A stretch of 64,000 bases of DNA from Isoetes taiwanensis (taxonomy: Eukaryota > Streptophyta > Lycopodiopsida > Isoetales > Isoetaceae), in assembly GCA_021234155.1 (NCBI GenBank), contig JAJEKV010000028.1:16916825-16980824 (forward strand), given 5' to 3'. Of this stretch, positions 21,691 through 35,739 are shown in pieces; position 1 is the stretch's first letter, and each line of letters starts with the position of its first letter. The position numbers were made by a program, and so were the translations under genes. The notes below the pieces were generated by a model. It was not told the DNA's origin. It did no database searches and saw only the letters and a program-made list of their open reading frames with translations.

Positions 21691-22201
21691 CCGAATTGGA
21701 TGAAACGACGGTAAATACTGCATAGCCATTAACACCATCATCCGTAGATAATGATCAAATGAATAAATAAGTGTTATTGTCATAAATATACAATAATTCT
21801 GTGACTAGTAATCCAGGTTCATCCTAATGTAAAGAGCACAAACTCTCTTGTTCTCAACATTAAAAAGACCAACTCTTTCCATCGAATACATCGACCGTAG
21901 AAAGATGGCACGCGAGGTCAATCCAAATTTAAATTCTTCTAACATGGAAGATTTGCTCGTAATATTTGTATACATACACGCAACCGCTGATTGGAAGAAA
22001 TGTAAAAATCATGTATTCATGTCAGAGAAAATACAGCAAAAAACTTTCAAAACAAGCATTACCAAGAGCTTCCATGTTTGCATTTGCTATTTCTACATAA
22101 ATTGAAATGGTTACAGTGCCATCTAAATAAATGGTTACAGTACCACCCACATAAATTTTGTACACTTGCGACTTTAAAATGGAAACAAGAAAACAACTGA
22201 C

Positions 22202-25200
22202 CTCCTCTGTGTCTGCAATTCTTAAAAGCTCCAATTTGTCATATACAGGCAGACATCGGCTCAGCAAGCCCATAACCTGAAATATTTTTGTTTTTTAGTA
22301 TACAAAAGAAAATATGGCACTTACCTTGATCAGTTTGCATTCTTTACTAACCCAGAAACTGAAGTGTTCATGCTCATCCACACTAGGCATTCCTTCAGCT
22401 CGTGTTAGAAGGTCTCCAAACTTTCCATGGTGGTCTGCAAATGGCGACCAAGAAGCCATGAACAGATCCTCCAAAAATGGTTTTTGAAGTGAATAACATA
22501 TTTGAGAGAGTTCAGGAGAGGCATTTGTTTTATACTTCTAAAAACCATACAACCATGGCCTACGGCTAACATTTCAGTACAATTACAAACCTCTTTGTAA
22601 CCATGACATCCAATTCCTTGCTATCTCTAATGCTTCATTAGCAACGGCAATAACCTGACAAACACAATAACCCATGAATAAGTAGATTTTTGAATAATGC
22701 TGATACTGGAGTCACTACTGCATTGTATATTAATTTAGGAACTAGTCGCACACTATCTACAGTGGCTATTAATGCAATGCCCTTTTGCATTACCTTCTGT
22801 TTCTTAGGAGATCCATCTGGAATGGGAGAATCCTCAAAGAACTTTACTTGACCAACCCGATACCTATATAAATCCGTGCCAAAATGCACATATGTTAGAC
22901 ACAATTAGCCAATTTTAATCAAAGACTTGGTGTTAATGTTTCGTTTCATTTTCGTACATAAAGCGGTAAAAATTTATATCTGGTTTTCTGTCATAGTATG
23001 TTCCAATATGACCACATGGGCATGGGAGACAAAACATGAAATTTCTATCTTGCAGAGACAGAAATGGGGATTAAGGCTACGAAGGTCAGACGTTGGGTAA
23101 TGGATTTGCCAACTGCCATCAACCCAGTCTCATATTCAAAGAAGAAACCTAGCAAACAAAAACGGCTTACCCATCTTGTTCCCATGACTTGGTTATATGG
23201 CACCGTCTACGGCCCTCTACCTACAAGTCCATAAAATGAAATGGGTAGTTTGAGCCAAAATTAATATTTTTTAAATGTTTGTGAATCAATAATGCTGTTA
23301 CACCACTTTTCAAATGTCTCCCTGTAAAATATAAACTAATTCTTCAATCGCTCTGACATCTTCCACAAACAAAAGAAATTAGGAACCCCATCCTACCCCA
23401 TGGTCCTACTACGTCCTAAACCATATATACCTAGCTCACACGTTAAGTGCAGCACTGAATCACCATGTTGAAATGAAGAGAGCACACACAGGTCATGCTC
23501 TTTCACATCATATTTCTAACTCATTGTTTTTTCAATAGCAGCTTATCCAAAACTTAGTACTTGTTTTCTACATACGCCCCCCTTACCCCCAAAAAAGAAA
23601 AAACAAAAATAAGGGGAACCAGGGGAGCAACAGTCTGTAAATAATGACAAAGAGAAAGTTCTGCGGAACCTGAAGAAGAAAACGCCCATCTGCCAAAGGC
23701 TCAAATCTGCATAATTAACTTTAGTTAGTTTAACTCTCCAGATTCTGAAGCTTTGGTTCTTAAAACAAAGAAATGGGCTCACTCGCATATTTCAACCTCA
23801 CAAGCAATATTTGCCACTGAATGAGTTTCGGGATCTAATCCAACCTGCAAAACAAGAGAGAGATGACAAAGATACAAGGAATATCAAAAGATCAAGGTAG
23901 TGGCACACTTACCATGCCCATACGACGATTTCCTTCCATGATCCTTCTGACCTGAAATTAACTTCAAATATCATGCATGGAATAGAGAAACTACTACTTG
24001 CCAAATAAAGACAAGATTTCAAAGCCTTTCACTGCACGAAAATCAAAACAATGTACAATATTTTCTTCTGTTTCTAAAGTAAAAATAACCAGGAGCAAGA
24101 AGCGAACTTTTTTGCTTGTAGGATGTTTCACATGATAATGATTCACCGCTGTTTATAAGAATGTCCGGAGATCTTTCACCAGAATAGAAAATCAACTAGA
24201 AACATATCTTTCTCCTAATATAACAAAAAATATCTTCATCTTTTGAAAACACGAAGAATATACAAATAAAAAGAACACTCTTTACCATCAGTCTGTATCG
24301 CGGCTCAAAAATATTAAGTCCCATTTTCTGATAAGGAAGAACAAAACTCATGACAAATAAAGGCAAAATCTCATTCCCTGATAAGACAGTTTCATCCATT
24401 TCTGCCTTCCTCTCAGCATACTCCTTTGGAAAGGTCTTTCGAATAACATTGTTGAGTGTCACACTGTATAGCAAATATGGTGATCAGTTGATCGCACATG
24501 GAAAACCCAAGCTTTCAAAGCCCCCTTTCCCCAATAGAAAACAAGGGGAACAAAAATAAAAAGAAGAAACGCAAAATGGTGTATATTCACCTTAGTGGGT
24601 ATGTTTTGGAACTCAGGAACAAAATGGTCCTGCACATTGGGCATCTATTATCTGCACATTTTTTACATATCAATATCCTAGAGAAAGCTCATTAATGACA
24701 AGAACAAGAATCCTGTAGATACTCACTATGGTCCATGGCCTGCATTAGACATGACCGACAGAAGGAGTGCCCGCAAGGTGTTGTAACTGGATTGTACAGA
24801 AGTTTGAAACATAATGTGCAATCAAACTCATCAGAATATTGCCCCTTTTCTTGTTTACAGTTCTTTATGGGCTGGTTATCAGTAGATAACTCATTAACAG
24901 CAAGCTGTAGTGCAGGACTGCAAAAACAATTGCCATTTTTTCAAGGTTTTCATTCCTTCTGAATAATACATTTGTATAAACTATAATTACTTTGTTGGAT
25001 CTAGATGTAAACCAGAAAGATAACTCTTCCTCGCATCCTCATACTGCTCCAACTGCACACATGGTAGCTTTAGCTGGAGTCATTATTATTGAGGGCACTA
25101 CTGCTATTTCACTCAGACCTCATATGGGTACTTAAATATTAAGACAGGAACTGAAAAAGGCAGTTAATAGCATACCAACGACTGTGTGCAACTTAACAAG

Positions 25201-27231
25201 ATACTCAATTTAATTACCTGCCCCAGACATCACCACTTAACTTCGACATACCTATACTTGGATATTATACCTAAAAACTTAACTCCTTTCGGACGTGGAA
25301 AATTGATTTTTTTTGCAAACACAAGGTACTAGGAATCAGGACAATACAATCAGCCCCCACAGTCACAAAATTTCTCAATGTTTTGTTGCACAAACATGTA
25401 ACTATCAATTGTCTATGTGAGCTAGTTATTAGCCAAGCGTTAAATAGCATCTCCTGCTTTGAAACCCCAATCCAGGAATGTAAACCCCAATCCAAGATGT
25501 GGATAGAGAAACTAACCAATACAAGTGCTGTCCCTTTTAAAAAGTAAGCCTTTGGCCAATCATTATGAAGTTGCAGTAATTTATCTGCATCTTTGAGCGC
25601 GAGCTGCAGCATAATATTTTATTCACAATAGATGGCATAAAATTCAAGAAATCAAGTGAGATGATTACTTCTGCCAAAGTCATTGGATCAGGACCAAAAA
25701 GAGGATTTCTCTCCGAAGATGATGCCGGAACATTCCGTAAATGTATGCTAAATCTGCATACTCGAATTTCAATAAAAAGCATAGGTTGGAACCCAGATAC
25801 ATATGAAAGTTCGTAATCATTTAAAAACTGCGACAACCAAAACAGTACATCAATACATATTGACGAATTCAATAATTGCATATTGCATTCCTATTCATGT
25901 AACCACACACCAAAGGTTGTGCCTGCCAGAAAGAGTGATGGATGTAGATGAATCAAATAAATGATTTGTCTGCAGTGTGAAACTTTGTGGCCCAACACAG
26001 TTAATGCTCTCCTACAAATCAGGATGGAAGGGAAATGTAATATAACGAGGAAATGTCAAAGAAAATAAAGAACTGGAAAAGATTTCCCGAATCTTTGCAC
26101 AAAGACAATTGATACTATCCAGAATCAGCACAGAAATACTGGCATCTACACAATAATGGGTAGTGAGCACCAGATGTCACTTTATGTAATAAGTTTCTGA
26201 TTAGAACACAGCTCCAACTCTTGTGGAATTGTACGGAGGATACCCTATAATCAGGGCTCCTTTGTATCCTGCACACGTTTTTTTTTCCCTTGACATATAC
26301 GAAAGACATGATAAAACCTTCTGTTTCCAGAAAGTACCAATTGTTCAACACCCGTTGTTATGCTCTTACGTGTTTCTTTCATACATTGCGTTGTCTGAAC
26401 GGTCTGGAGATAGTATGAACGCTGTGTTCAAACTCTTAGCTGATTTACTCATTTAAGTCACTGTATGTTAACACCATTGAATGCTTTTGTGGTGCTCAAA
26501 TCCACTCAATCATGCTCATACAAACGCCATTTTTTATGTCACTAATGCAATGGCACACAGTTATAAAGTTTTGATGTGTGCTGGTCTGATTATGATGCCA
26601 TGTCTTCTTAACTGCTATGTTGTTTTGATTTCAGGTTTTGTATACATAGTATCCTTTTCCATGTAGAAATTTACAAGACGCACCTGCAATATGCTGCACA
26701 GCGGTTGGCAAGGAAGACGGAAGAATCAACCGTCTTTAAGTTTAGGCCCTCCCTATAAATTTTGATGGACTGAACAAAACAAAGATACCCAATTTCAATA
26801 GTGGAAACAACTAACATGAACACAAATAATGATAATCACCTCATCATATTGTTTTCGTTGAAGGTACCTATTTCCCTCGTGGAGAAGAGCTGCAGCATCC
26901 CGAGGGAGCTCAGCAAACTCCTGGGGAGAAGAATCAAAATTGAAAGATCATTAAAAACTCCGCAAGAAGCCAAGCAAATCATTATTGGGTAACTTGCCGA
27001 ACAAAGAGCATGTTCAAGAGTAACAGTACGATTGTATGAGACAAGAGAAACTCATTATTAAACTCTGCAACAAAATTTTGCTATGTAACTACCAAATTCA
27101 CAAGGCATTTGCAAATGAGCTTGTTAGACAGAATTAAAAAAGGGTATACTCACAGAATTCAAGGGAAACTCCTGGAGGCCTTTCTCGTAAATGGAAGATT
27201 CGTTTCTCTCCAAGGAGCTAACATCCGCCAT
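22202..27231 (-). CDS. TPR-RING-LON protein (LONRF-like), 17 exons found, C-terminus not placed
   Basis: Exons on the minus strand, with phases that agree at every junction: 27,231-27,154; 26,920-26,840; 26,769-26,684; 25,753-25,669; 25,603-25,517; 25,052-24,991; 24,917-24,727; 24,651-24,591; 24,463-24,286; 23,951-23,913; 23,844-23,783; 23,706-23,670; 23,220-23,171; 22,863-22,794; 22,654-22,591; 22,434-22,352; 22,276-22,202 (463 codons). TPR-like helices: LLHEGNRYLQRKQYDESIKI, ALKDADKLLQLHNDWPKAYF, EQYEDARKSYLSGLHLDP. A complete C3HC4 RING: CTLC, PCGHSFCRSC, CPMC. A LON N-terminal domain: LPLFVMSFVLPYQKMGLNIF, EPRYRLMV, VGLDPETHS, CEVEICE, VEGRRRC. There is no Lon protease domain, as in LONRF proteins, which are presumed E3 ubiquitin ligases. 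The start MADVSSLERNESS is the first ATG. The frame is open after LRIADTEE and a short last exon should follow. No stops or frame breaks were found. Confidence 0.9.
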
Positions 27232-28864
27232 AGCTGCCTTGCAAACAGATTGCCACAGAGAAGCGGCGAAGCGCTGATGATGCCACGTATTTGAACTAAC
27301 GAAACTATTGGCTCCATATCCAGCCACGTTAATGACTATATAACCATCCGCAACATGGATGCCAAAAAATGCCACGTATTTCATCCTACGTGTCATTTGG
27401 CTAACTACTGCTAATCGTCAACAATTTTTAGCTCTGCTTGTCACCTATGACCTAAAGTTTTGCCATTTTTCACAAACTCTAGTAGAGGTGCAAATGAATG
27501 GCCATTCCTACCACTCAATACATAATGTCGTGGAATGATTTGCCCTACAGAGATACTGTTGATCCCCCACTAATTTAGCATCATTTATTGCTTCTCATTA
27601 TTATGACGTTAAAAATGGTCTTCTGCATCCCATGCCTACTTGCTGTGTTCTGTTCGTTCACACATCTTTGATCCCAGTTTTAACCTTTAAGTTTGCTTTT
27701 GTCTGGGCAACATGTATAGACCAAACATTTTGTGATCCAGGACTAGTTGATTGGTTATACTTCACTTAGATCCCTACAATCTCATGTTTAAGCTTATTAT
27801 ACGAATGTGCAATATGTGGTAAATGAGTATTAATCTTGCCAATATACCCATCCTATAGCTTAGTTGGTCTCTAAGGATGCTCCTTTCGTTTTTTGGGTAG
27901 CCTGAAAAAGCAAACCCTTGTTTGATGGGGTCTAGCAATATTCCCTATCCCTAGTTCGTCCGCAAGCCATTTAGGGTAAAAAATGTTTTTTGGCCCATCG
28001 ATTTTATTATTTTTTGGCTTCTTGTTTTCATCGATTTTCACCTTGTGACTATTGAATCGATCTATTATTTGATAGCAAACATGCACTAGCAAATCACATT
28101 TTAGAAAAAGGAACATTAGCTGCCAATTACAGGGGGAAAAACCTCAGTGTTGGACTGCACCTATGGAGCATCTTTGTCTTCCTAGTCTTAAGGCTGCAAT
28201 TCACTTCGTCGGATACTTATTTGATGTGGACCTGAATGCAACAAAACAAGGTTAATCACACTATAAGCAATTTGTTGTTCTTTGATTTAGACAACGGGAT
28301 TTGTCTTTTAAATTCAGAATGCTCCATAGTCAACTTTAAATATTAGATAATTTTTCGATTGGAGAGGTTTTGGCCGGTGAAATTTTGAGGCGGCGCTGCC
28401 AGCAGAGGTGATGCACAAGCAGAGGAATTGCGAGTGTATCGCCAAGGCTGGCGCCCTGCTGAGAAATTTTTTTGGCCGGAATCAAATGTAATTCACGCCA
28501 AGGCGAATTACGAATGGAAAAAAATTTTGGCGGAGAAAGTTTTTTGGCTAAATGATAGTGGCGGATGCATGCTTTCTCTACATGCTATGGGGGATTCATC
28601 GGGATTTCCATTCAAAAACAGGAGCAAGAACACATAACAGGATTTTTTAGAAATGGGTAAGGCTATGATGAGTTATGATAGTATATTTATGCTGGAAAAA
28701 ATCAGGCTATGGCGTGAAATAGGGTTTTGTAGAAACAGGCTCTGGTCATGGCGAGCTCCTTCATGCGGTTCCGTTCAGCAAAAATTTCTGCCACTCTACT
28801 AGTTGTGGCAGAATAATCTTTGTAGAAATAACAAACTAGTGAGAACCCTTCCCGATTGAGGGCT
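27232..28864. other. Intergenic interval without a supported gene
   Basis: The near part must hold the promoter of the TPR-RING-LON gene. A GC-richer patch at 28,380-28,570 has repeated GGCGAA/GCCAAGGC words. No gene or RNA gene was recognised. Confidence 0.5.
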
Positions 28865-30534
28865 TGTGACGTTCCCTACAAAATATACGGCGCCCTGCCG
28901 TACACTCCGTAGGAAATCCCCCATCCGGTCCTTCGACCGCACGTGTGACGTTCCAAGTATTTATACGGTATACGTATAAATATACTGACACGTCACGCAG
29001 TAAAGATACGCCACCATGGGGTATTTTAACCTAGGGGGTTGACCTAAAAAGGATTAATTTAGCTATGCTAAATTAATTATTAAGGGATAATTACCTATAA
29101 TTAAGGAAATAATATCTAATTGACTTAATTATGATAATTGATGGATTAGGAAGGTGCCACTTGGCCAAATTCGATTGGCCAGCATGGGAATGCTAACTTG
29201 GGGCATCAAATTGGGTCCCTATCCCATTTGACCCCAAAATAGAGCCAAAAGGAGGAGTAGCTGAGCGCCCAAGTTGCTGAAGCTGTTGCTGAATGCCCAA
29301 GTTTGCTGATCGCCCAAGTCTTAGAAGATGGAGGCACCCCATGATAATGGATCAAGTCGAAACTCGGGTTAGTAGATAGTCTAGTTTGATATCTCTAGGG
29401 CTAGCGCTTCAGTCAGTCTTCTCTGAGTCTTCTCTGGTTGTCCTTGCTTAGGATTAACCCTTCTTTGATATTTAGGACTACATTTCAATTATGGATTATG
29501 TTTTGTTATGGATGGATGAATCTATGAAAGTATCTCTGTTAGCCTTCCGTAAAGCAGGGATTAGAAGGGGGTAGAGACCTCTGTGCCTTATGCTCTTAGT
29601 ATGCTCCTAGTAGCTCCTTTAATTCCCAATTATTTGCGGCCTGTGCATAAGAGACCACCGAGTCGTGGATGCTATGGAATTGCTTAGCACCAGAGAAGGG
29701 ACGCAGTGGTGAAGTGGGGGTGGGGTCTTGCACGAACATACAAGGCTCCTGGGACTCCTACAGTGGGCTAGGCCTGATAGCCGGTCACGTAGAGGGCCGG
29801 GTATGGGTCTGACACTCCCTGGGTGCAGAGGTGTGACCCGTATGGGGCACCCTGTACTTTGCGTAGATTTAGGGGAGTAAGTCGGGTAAGGATGCGGGGG
29901 TCGCTGATACGGCACGTATTCTCTAGCTCACCCATGGAACCGCTGTGATCCTGGAAGGGGACACTTCCCCGACCTGCCTCATCGGACCAGGGCTTCATTA
30001 ACCCTGGGAGTAAGCTCGAAGGGTGATACCTTGAGTCTGCGTCTCCGGAAGTCTATAGTGATCCCATAGCATGATTCGACTCATCTGCAAAGTGTGTACA
30101 GGAGGGGCGGATGGAGTGGACAACCCTAGCCGATGTTCTATGCCAGCCAACGCCATGCCAAGATTTGGTCTGCTGATCTCTTGAGACCTAGCCGTCAGTC
30201 GATCCTCACTGGAGTCTGAGCCGGGGTAGAACCATGGGTCTGGGGTGTTTTCTCTAGTATTAAATGCATCTTCTCTGTTGTTACTAGTTGGATGGATGTG
30301 CCACCCTTCGTGGTGGTATTTATGATATGATTATGTTGTATGCTGACCTTGTATTCACGCTTCCGCGATATAGGAGCCCCATTGAAGGCGTGGGCCGAAT
30401 GACCCCTCTGTGTCCTTCACTCGAGCATCTTCCCATAGATGGCCCGAGTTAGACGGAGGGCCCTGGTTGCCATGGGATGGGAAAGTCCCCGTATGTATAC
30501 GCCCGAGTGTCGTATATGTTCAGGGAGCGTCACA
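28865..30534 (+). mobile_element. Long terminal repeat of a retrotransposon
   Basis: The 1,670-bp block starts TGTGACGTTCCC and ends GGGAGCGTCACA, near-perfect inverted LTR ends (TG...CA). A near-perfect hairpin (28,943-28,998, GTGACGTTCCAAG ... CGTCAC) lies near its 5' end. Only one LTR is in the window, so the element is partial. No protein frame is expected in an LTR and none is convincing. Confidence 0.8.
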
Positions 30535-30535
30535 G

Positions 30536-30955
30536 TGGTATCAGAGTCGTGATTTTGGTAGTCCGAAATCATAGCACTGACCAAACTCTAACTCGCTAGT
30601 TCGGTAGTTAGGTGGGAGTTAAGCTAGTGTGATTGTTTAGCTCTTTGATGTTTGGTTTTGTGCTAGGTTGACGTAGTAGATTGTAAGTTTTTAAGAGGTT
30701 TAGGGCGACTGGAGGACCCAAGTTTAGAACTGGCCATAACTTTTTATAGGTAGCTCGAATGGAGGCGAAAATGGTTCCAATGGATCGGGCACCTTCCAAA
30801 TACCCTAGGGGGCACGTTACCCGAGGGCGAAATGGCGACAACAAGGGGAAAAAGCGAAAGGGGCGCTGCTGTCGTATGAGGTGTTTTTCTCGAAAAGTTA
30901 GGGGCGTATAACGCTAACAGCGCCCCATACGGTCCCGCGTATAAAAATACGGCCC
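30536..30955 (+). mobile_element. tRNA-Met type primer-binding site and internal stub
   Basis: TGGTATCAGAGTC begins one base after the LTR end and matches the initiator-tRNA-Met primer-binding site common in plant LTR elements (usually TGGTATCAGAGC). About 420 bp of leader follows and includes GCGTATAACGC-type palindromes. It stops abruptly at about 30,960 where duplicated unit A begins. Gag, pol and the second LTR are missing. Confidence 0.75.
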
Positions 30956-32059
30956 CCTTTTTTTTTATTAGGAATAGTACGGAATGCATGTACACTTGGT
31001 ACACTTGATACGACTTCATACACCGACTTGATACAACCATATCTTAAAGAACTTCGTGAATTCCTGACCCAATAAGCTCATCTTGCAGTCAATGGTTCCA
31101 AAGATAAGGCATTAATGCTTCATCGATGTAAAGTGATTTAAAGTGATTTAGTGCAGGTGGCCTAGATAAAGGTATTTTAAGACCAATTGGCAAACTGAAA
31201 TTGGAACATGGTACATAGGTTTTTGAACTACTACACATCTACAGCTTTAGCAACTTAAAGTTTTCAAAGACAAGTTGGTATGTGGTTTTTTAAAAAATTG
31301 ACAATAGAGCTAGGGAAATGCGACAATATGCAAAAGAGAAAATATGAATATAATTTAATATGCAAAATTTAGGGTTGCGGCCAAGAACTGAGCATGGAAA
31401 ATACATTTGGTAATCGTATCTGTGATACTCCAGCATGATCTTGTTTTTAGGTATGGATCTAAATGCTGGTACTGACGGTAGCAAGGGCAAGCCTATGGTT
31501 TAGAAATGAATTCGAGAAGCATTGATGATGCACGGCCAATTACAGATATGCTGTGGTGTACAATTTATTTGGATAGAATTGCAATGGTGTGCAATGGTAC
31601 ACGAATTTCCAGATATGCTGTGGTGTGCAATGGACGCTTTCCGGATTTGCAGTCTTAGCATTCCTTGCCTGGCGTCTATTTTTTGCTTTTCCGGTCATTA
31701 TGGGATGCAAGAATGGAGATCTAAACTTAGCTACAAGGATTGAGCTATTGAGGGAAATGAAGAAGGGGAAGAAAACACCACGGGTGCACCTCCTTATCAC
31801 GACTGCATCTGCACATGGCATTAGCACTCAACTTCGAATCATTAGGTTGGAATTTGCTTCTTGTTATCTTCTTATAATTCTAGTGATGACTTTCTCATAT
31901 TCCCACAAAAATTAGGATACTGGCACATATTATTTAAGTGCATGCAGTCAAATGATAATTTAGGTGCAGACCTGCTATAAAGACTACTAAAGCTGATAGA
32001 TCAGCAAGTTATTATGCAGCTATATACTTTAAATAGGATCTCTAAGTTTATTATGCTTT

Positions 32060-32700
32060 ATTGAAGAGCACCTTCCCTTGGCGCCTCCGCCTGGCGCCTG
32101 GCGCCTAGCGCCTGCCTGAGGCGCTGCCTGAGGCCTGCCCGAGCGGATGCAGTGATGGATGGCGTTGGAGCAGGGGCAGTGAAGGATGGCGCCCATGTGT
32201 GTGCCTGAGTGGATGTCCGCCTGCGCGCATACCTGGGGGTGCTGGCGCCTTGGCGCAGGGCTGGTGGATGGGTGAGGAGGCACCTCCGATGGGCGATTTC
32301 CCTGAGCGGTTTTTCTGAGCGCCGCCTTCCCTGCGTGTTTGGGCGATTGGCGTTGGGGGCGTCTGTTTTCCAGCACCCAGTTGTGAAGAGGTTACGGTTC
32401 GGAGTTGCTTGGTGAAGCTTTGCCTGCTGGAGGTATGAAGGTATGCTTGTTGCTTGTGCAACAACATGGATTTTTGGATCGGTGAGCAGCCATAGTCATC
32501 CTGGCAACGGTTTTTTCCCAGGTGGTTTTTAATCCGGGTCATGATGGTTGTGTTCTAGCTCACGTTGTGCTTTGGTTTAAGGGCTTCGGCCCATGTTCTT
32601 GTTTGGACTTCGGTCCAGGACTTCGGTCCCTTATGTACTTGGTCCCATAACCCGATTGGGTTCCGTGGACGTTAAAAATTTTTCCTTCCTTCCTTCCTTC
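32060..32700 (+). mobile_element. 3' fragment of a LINE with (TTCC)n tail
   Basis: This block is absent from copy B. It ends TTGGGTTCCGTGGACG then TTAAAAATT and (TTCC)n. The LINE at 48,590-50,032 has the matching 3' UTR (TTGTACTTGGGTCCCATAG ... TCCGTGGACGATAAAATC, then (TTCTA)n). The 5' part is GC-rich with GGCGCCTGGCGCC repeats. It is non-coding in this copy. Confidence 0.65.
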
Positions 32701-35700
32701 CTATGAAGTTGGCTTGTTTGGAAGTCTACAGCAGCTTATGTTGACTAGTGTACTGCATTTGCATTTGAGCAGAATATCCAGATCTCAGATATTTGCCTTT
32801 ATGAAACGCAACATGAATCTAGTAATAGAACATTTCTGGAACATATTCTTAACATCTAATTCTGTGCATTAGTGGTACAATTGATTAATATTTTATGGGA
32901 GATCTATGTCATTGTGAATGGACATTTGGGAGATATGTGCCATAGTAAATTAAATAATGATAGAGTTTTGACAACACATTTGTGAGTATTTTTGAGAGCT
33001 AAAGCTATGAGAAATCAGTAGCTTAGGTGGGCCTTCTGGAACAAGTACAAATGGAGATACTTGTCAGTGACATGCTGGCCCCTAGCATTAAATATCCGCA
33101 ATGATAAAAAGCCATATGCATCTTTGTAGTTCAGTACATTGCATAATTTTGAAGTCAGGTTGTGAATAAATGCACTTAGATTAAGATAATGAGATATGTG
33201 GCAAATTATGTGGTAAAATGCAGTATGCAATGAGGTGCAAGCATCTTATACAAAGGCAGCTGCGCAAGGTGATGTTACAAAGCCTGGATTTAAGCAGGAC
33301 AATAGCAATATGAAGATGAGCAGTAAATGCAAGTCATTTGACAAGGACATCGACACAACAAGCATTGGCATTCCAAATCGAGCCCAACAGGTCTTTATGC
33401 TTGTACAGTTTTTCAATGCATTTGAGTTGTTTGGTATCATGACGCTTTGGAGTCTTTCATTGCATTAAAGTAATTTTTTGAATAATAAACGGATCTGTGC
33501 ATAGGCTTAAGGATTTGCTTTAGGGCTTCATAATTGATTCGATATCCCAGTGATTGGAAAAGTACAACAGAGTAAGAATAGTTTGCAGGCTTGTTTCAGA
33601 AAGTCTTGGAAATGGAACTTGTAGAGCTGGTCATTTATAAGTGCCCAAAATATATTATAGTTGTCCCATTGGGGTACGCATGCTAAGAATAAAGCATCTA
33701 GATGATCCTAGATATATCGTATGCTAAGAATAGAGCATCTAGATGATCCTAGATATACCGTACGGGTGAAGCATAAACATTGAAGATATGTTGAATGAAG
33801 ATGCGCAGTAGGAACAATCGAAACATTTGTGTAAGGGAAGCAAGTCTGTGCTATTAGGCTGCTACGCATGAATGAAATGCTCGCAATAAAAGTAAGTGCA
33901 TGAGCAGAAAATAGTGGATAATGTAAATCTGGACATTGACATGGGCTTAAGAATTTACTGAAGCTCTGCCATAAAACATTACAAACATAGCTAGAAACCT
34001 GAATAGGAACCCAGAAAAGAGGTCGTTAAAATAAGAGATAAGAGATTGACAAGATGAGCCGAATATAAGTCTAAGGTTAATGGTTTTTGCATATGCTGAC
34101 TGAATGGGAAGAAGTAAAGAAGTAAGTTAAAGAAGTAAATGTACACGAAAATTGAAGTATTTCTAATATTGAAATAAAAGGAAAATTCAGGATATATGTA
34201 GTGGCTTTGGACAGGTAATTCTACGGCATAGACACGTGATTAACTACTCTGCTTTGCCAAGTTAGGAAGGCTCAAATTCCATCAGACTTCTGTGCTGTGA
34301 ATAATTACTAAGCTGAGTAGTAATATGTATAGATCTGAGCATGTGGAGATATTTAAGCCCATTTATAATTTCTTGCATGTAGTTATGCATTTACAAATAA
34401 ACGGCTATAAAAATTGGAGAGGTCTTTGTGATTGCAGATCTAGATGCTATAAGGAGTGTGTTCATTAGATTAACATAGATTTAACTAATTTATGTTGGAG
34501 AAACATAAAGGCAAAGTGTGCTCCATGGTTGCTGGTCTACCGATGGCAGCGACAGAATTCTTGTCTGTTATTTGTTGCTCAAGCTTTGTTTATTCTACAC
34601 TGATTCTAAAGGGCTCTTAATGTGGAGCTTACGAGACACAAATGGGGGCAGTTTGGAAAAAGGGTTGCTGCATAAATATTTGGCATCTGACTTTTCTAAC
34701 AACGAAAGTTTATGACTAAAAGTGACATCTCTTGCAGGCCTATTACCAGGAAAGAGGCCTCCAGACCTCATCATGAATGCTTAAGTCATTGTTTTTTAGC
34801 ATGCATGTTAATCTAATGGATGCATATGAATCAAATATGTTGGGCAAAGTAAGTCGGCATGCTTTTGTGGATAAATTCAGCATGCTATTATGTTTATGAT
34901 CACATGCAAGGTGAAGGGCGAAAAGCTCAAGAAATCTAAAGCTTACCTGTTAGTGACTTAGGCTCTTACCCTTCTTAGGCTAACTGTCCTCTGGTTTCAC
35001 TGCAGGTAACGGGATTTCTTGCTCCTCTGTGTGTTTTCCATTTATTCAAGTTGGAAAAGTTACAAGATACAATTTTAACAAGTTTGTTGAGCTCTACGGT
35101 GCTGATTTGAAAAATCAGGAACAATTCTGAACTTTATTTTTATGATTATGTTGTTCTAGAATCAATTATGAACTCTTTTCAAGGTAAAAATGACGTATTG
35201 TACAAGAAAATGAATTAAATTGACAAAAGAAAACTGTTGTCTATTATAGAACGTGGTAGATTCTTTTGCTTTGATAAATATTAACCATTTTTAAGGCTTA
35301 AGTCAAATTTGCACCTGTTTTGGCTTAAGGCTGCATATTGGCTGGAAGTGGTCTTGGGTGCAAAATCGGTACTGGGTAGCAGAAATCACCGTCCGGACGC
35401 CGCTTACAAGTGCTTAAAATCGGTGTGTTTTAAACACGACGTGCGTGATTGAAGTATTGACATGTAGGGTGCGCGCCCGTCAAATGACAGGCTGGGAGAA
35501 TCATGAACATGTTTGGTGCCGGAAACATGAATGCCTGTAGCCCGCCATATTCCTGGATGGCGGGCTAACCCATCTTGAATTCAAGCAAAATGGAGGGACT
35601 AATTGTTTCCAAGAATTGCCTGAACCGAAATTCAACAATTTGCCCTCACCAATTTTGCAATACACGTAAACCGGATAGATGAAACCCAATTCCTCTCCCC

Positions 35701-35739
35701 GCTCAATTTACGTGAGTCATTGATGCAAAGAAGGAAGAG

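Noticed and set aside
31290-31915. Frames repeated identically at 43,871-44,486 (66 and about 108-127 codons)
   Set aside because: Their conservation only reflects the recent duplication. One is disrupted by a 14-bp difference between copies, and no motif was recognised.
33235-33468. 77-codon frame with plausible splice donor (repeated at 46,730)
   Set aside because: It looks exon-like (GDVTKPGFKQDNSN) but no neighbouring exon joins to it. Not enough to call a gene.
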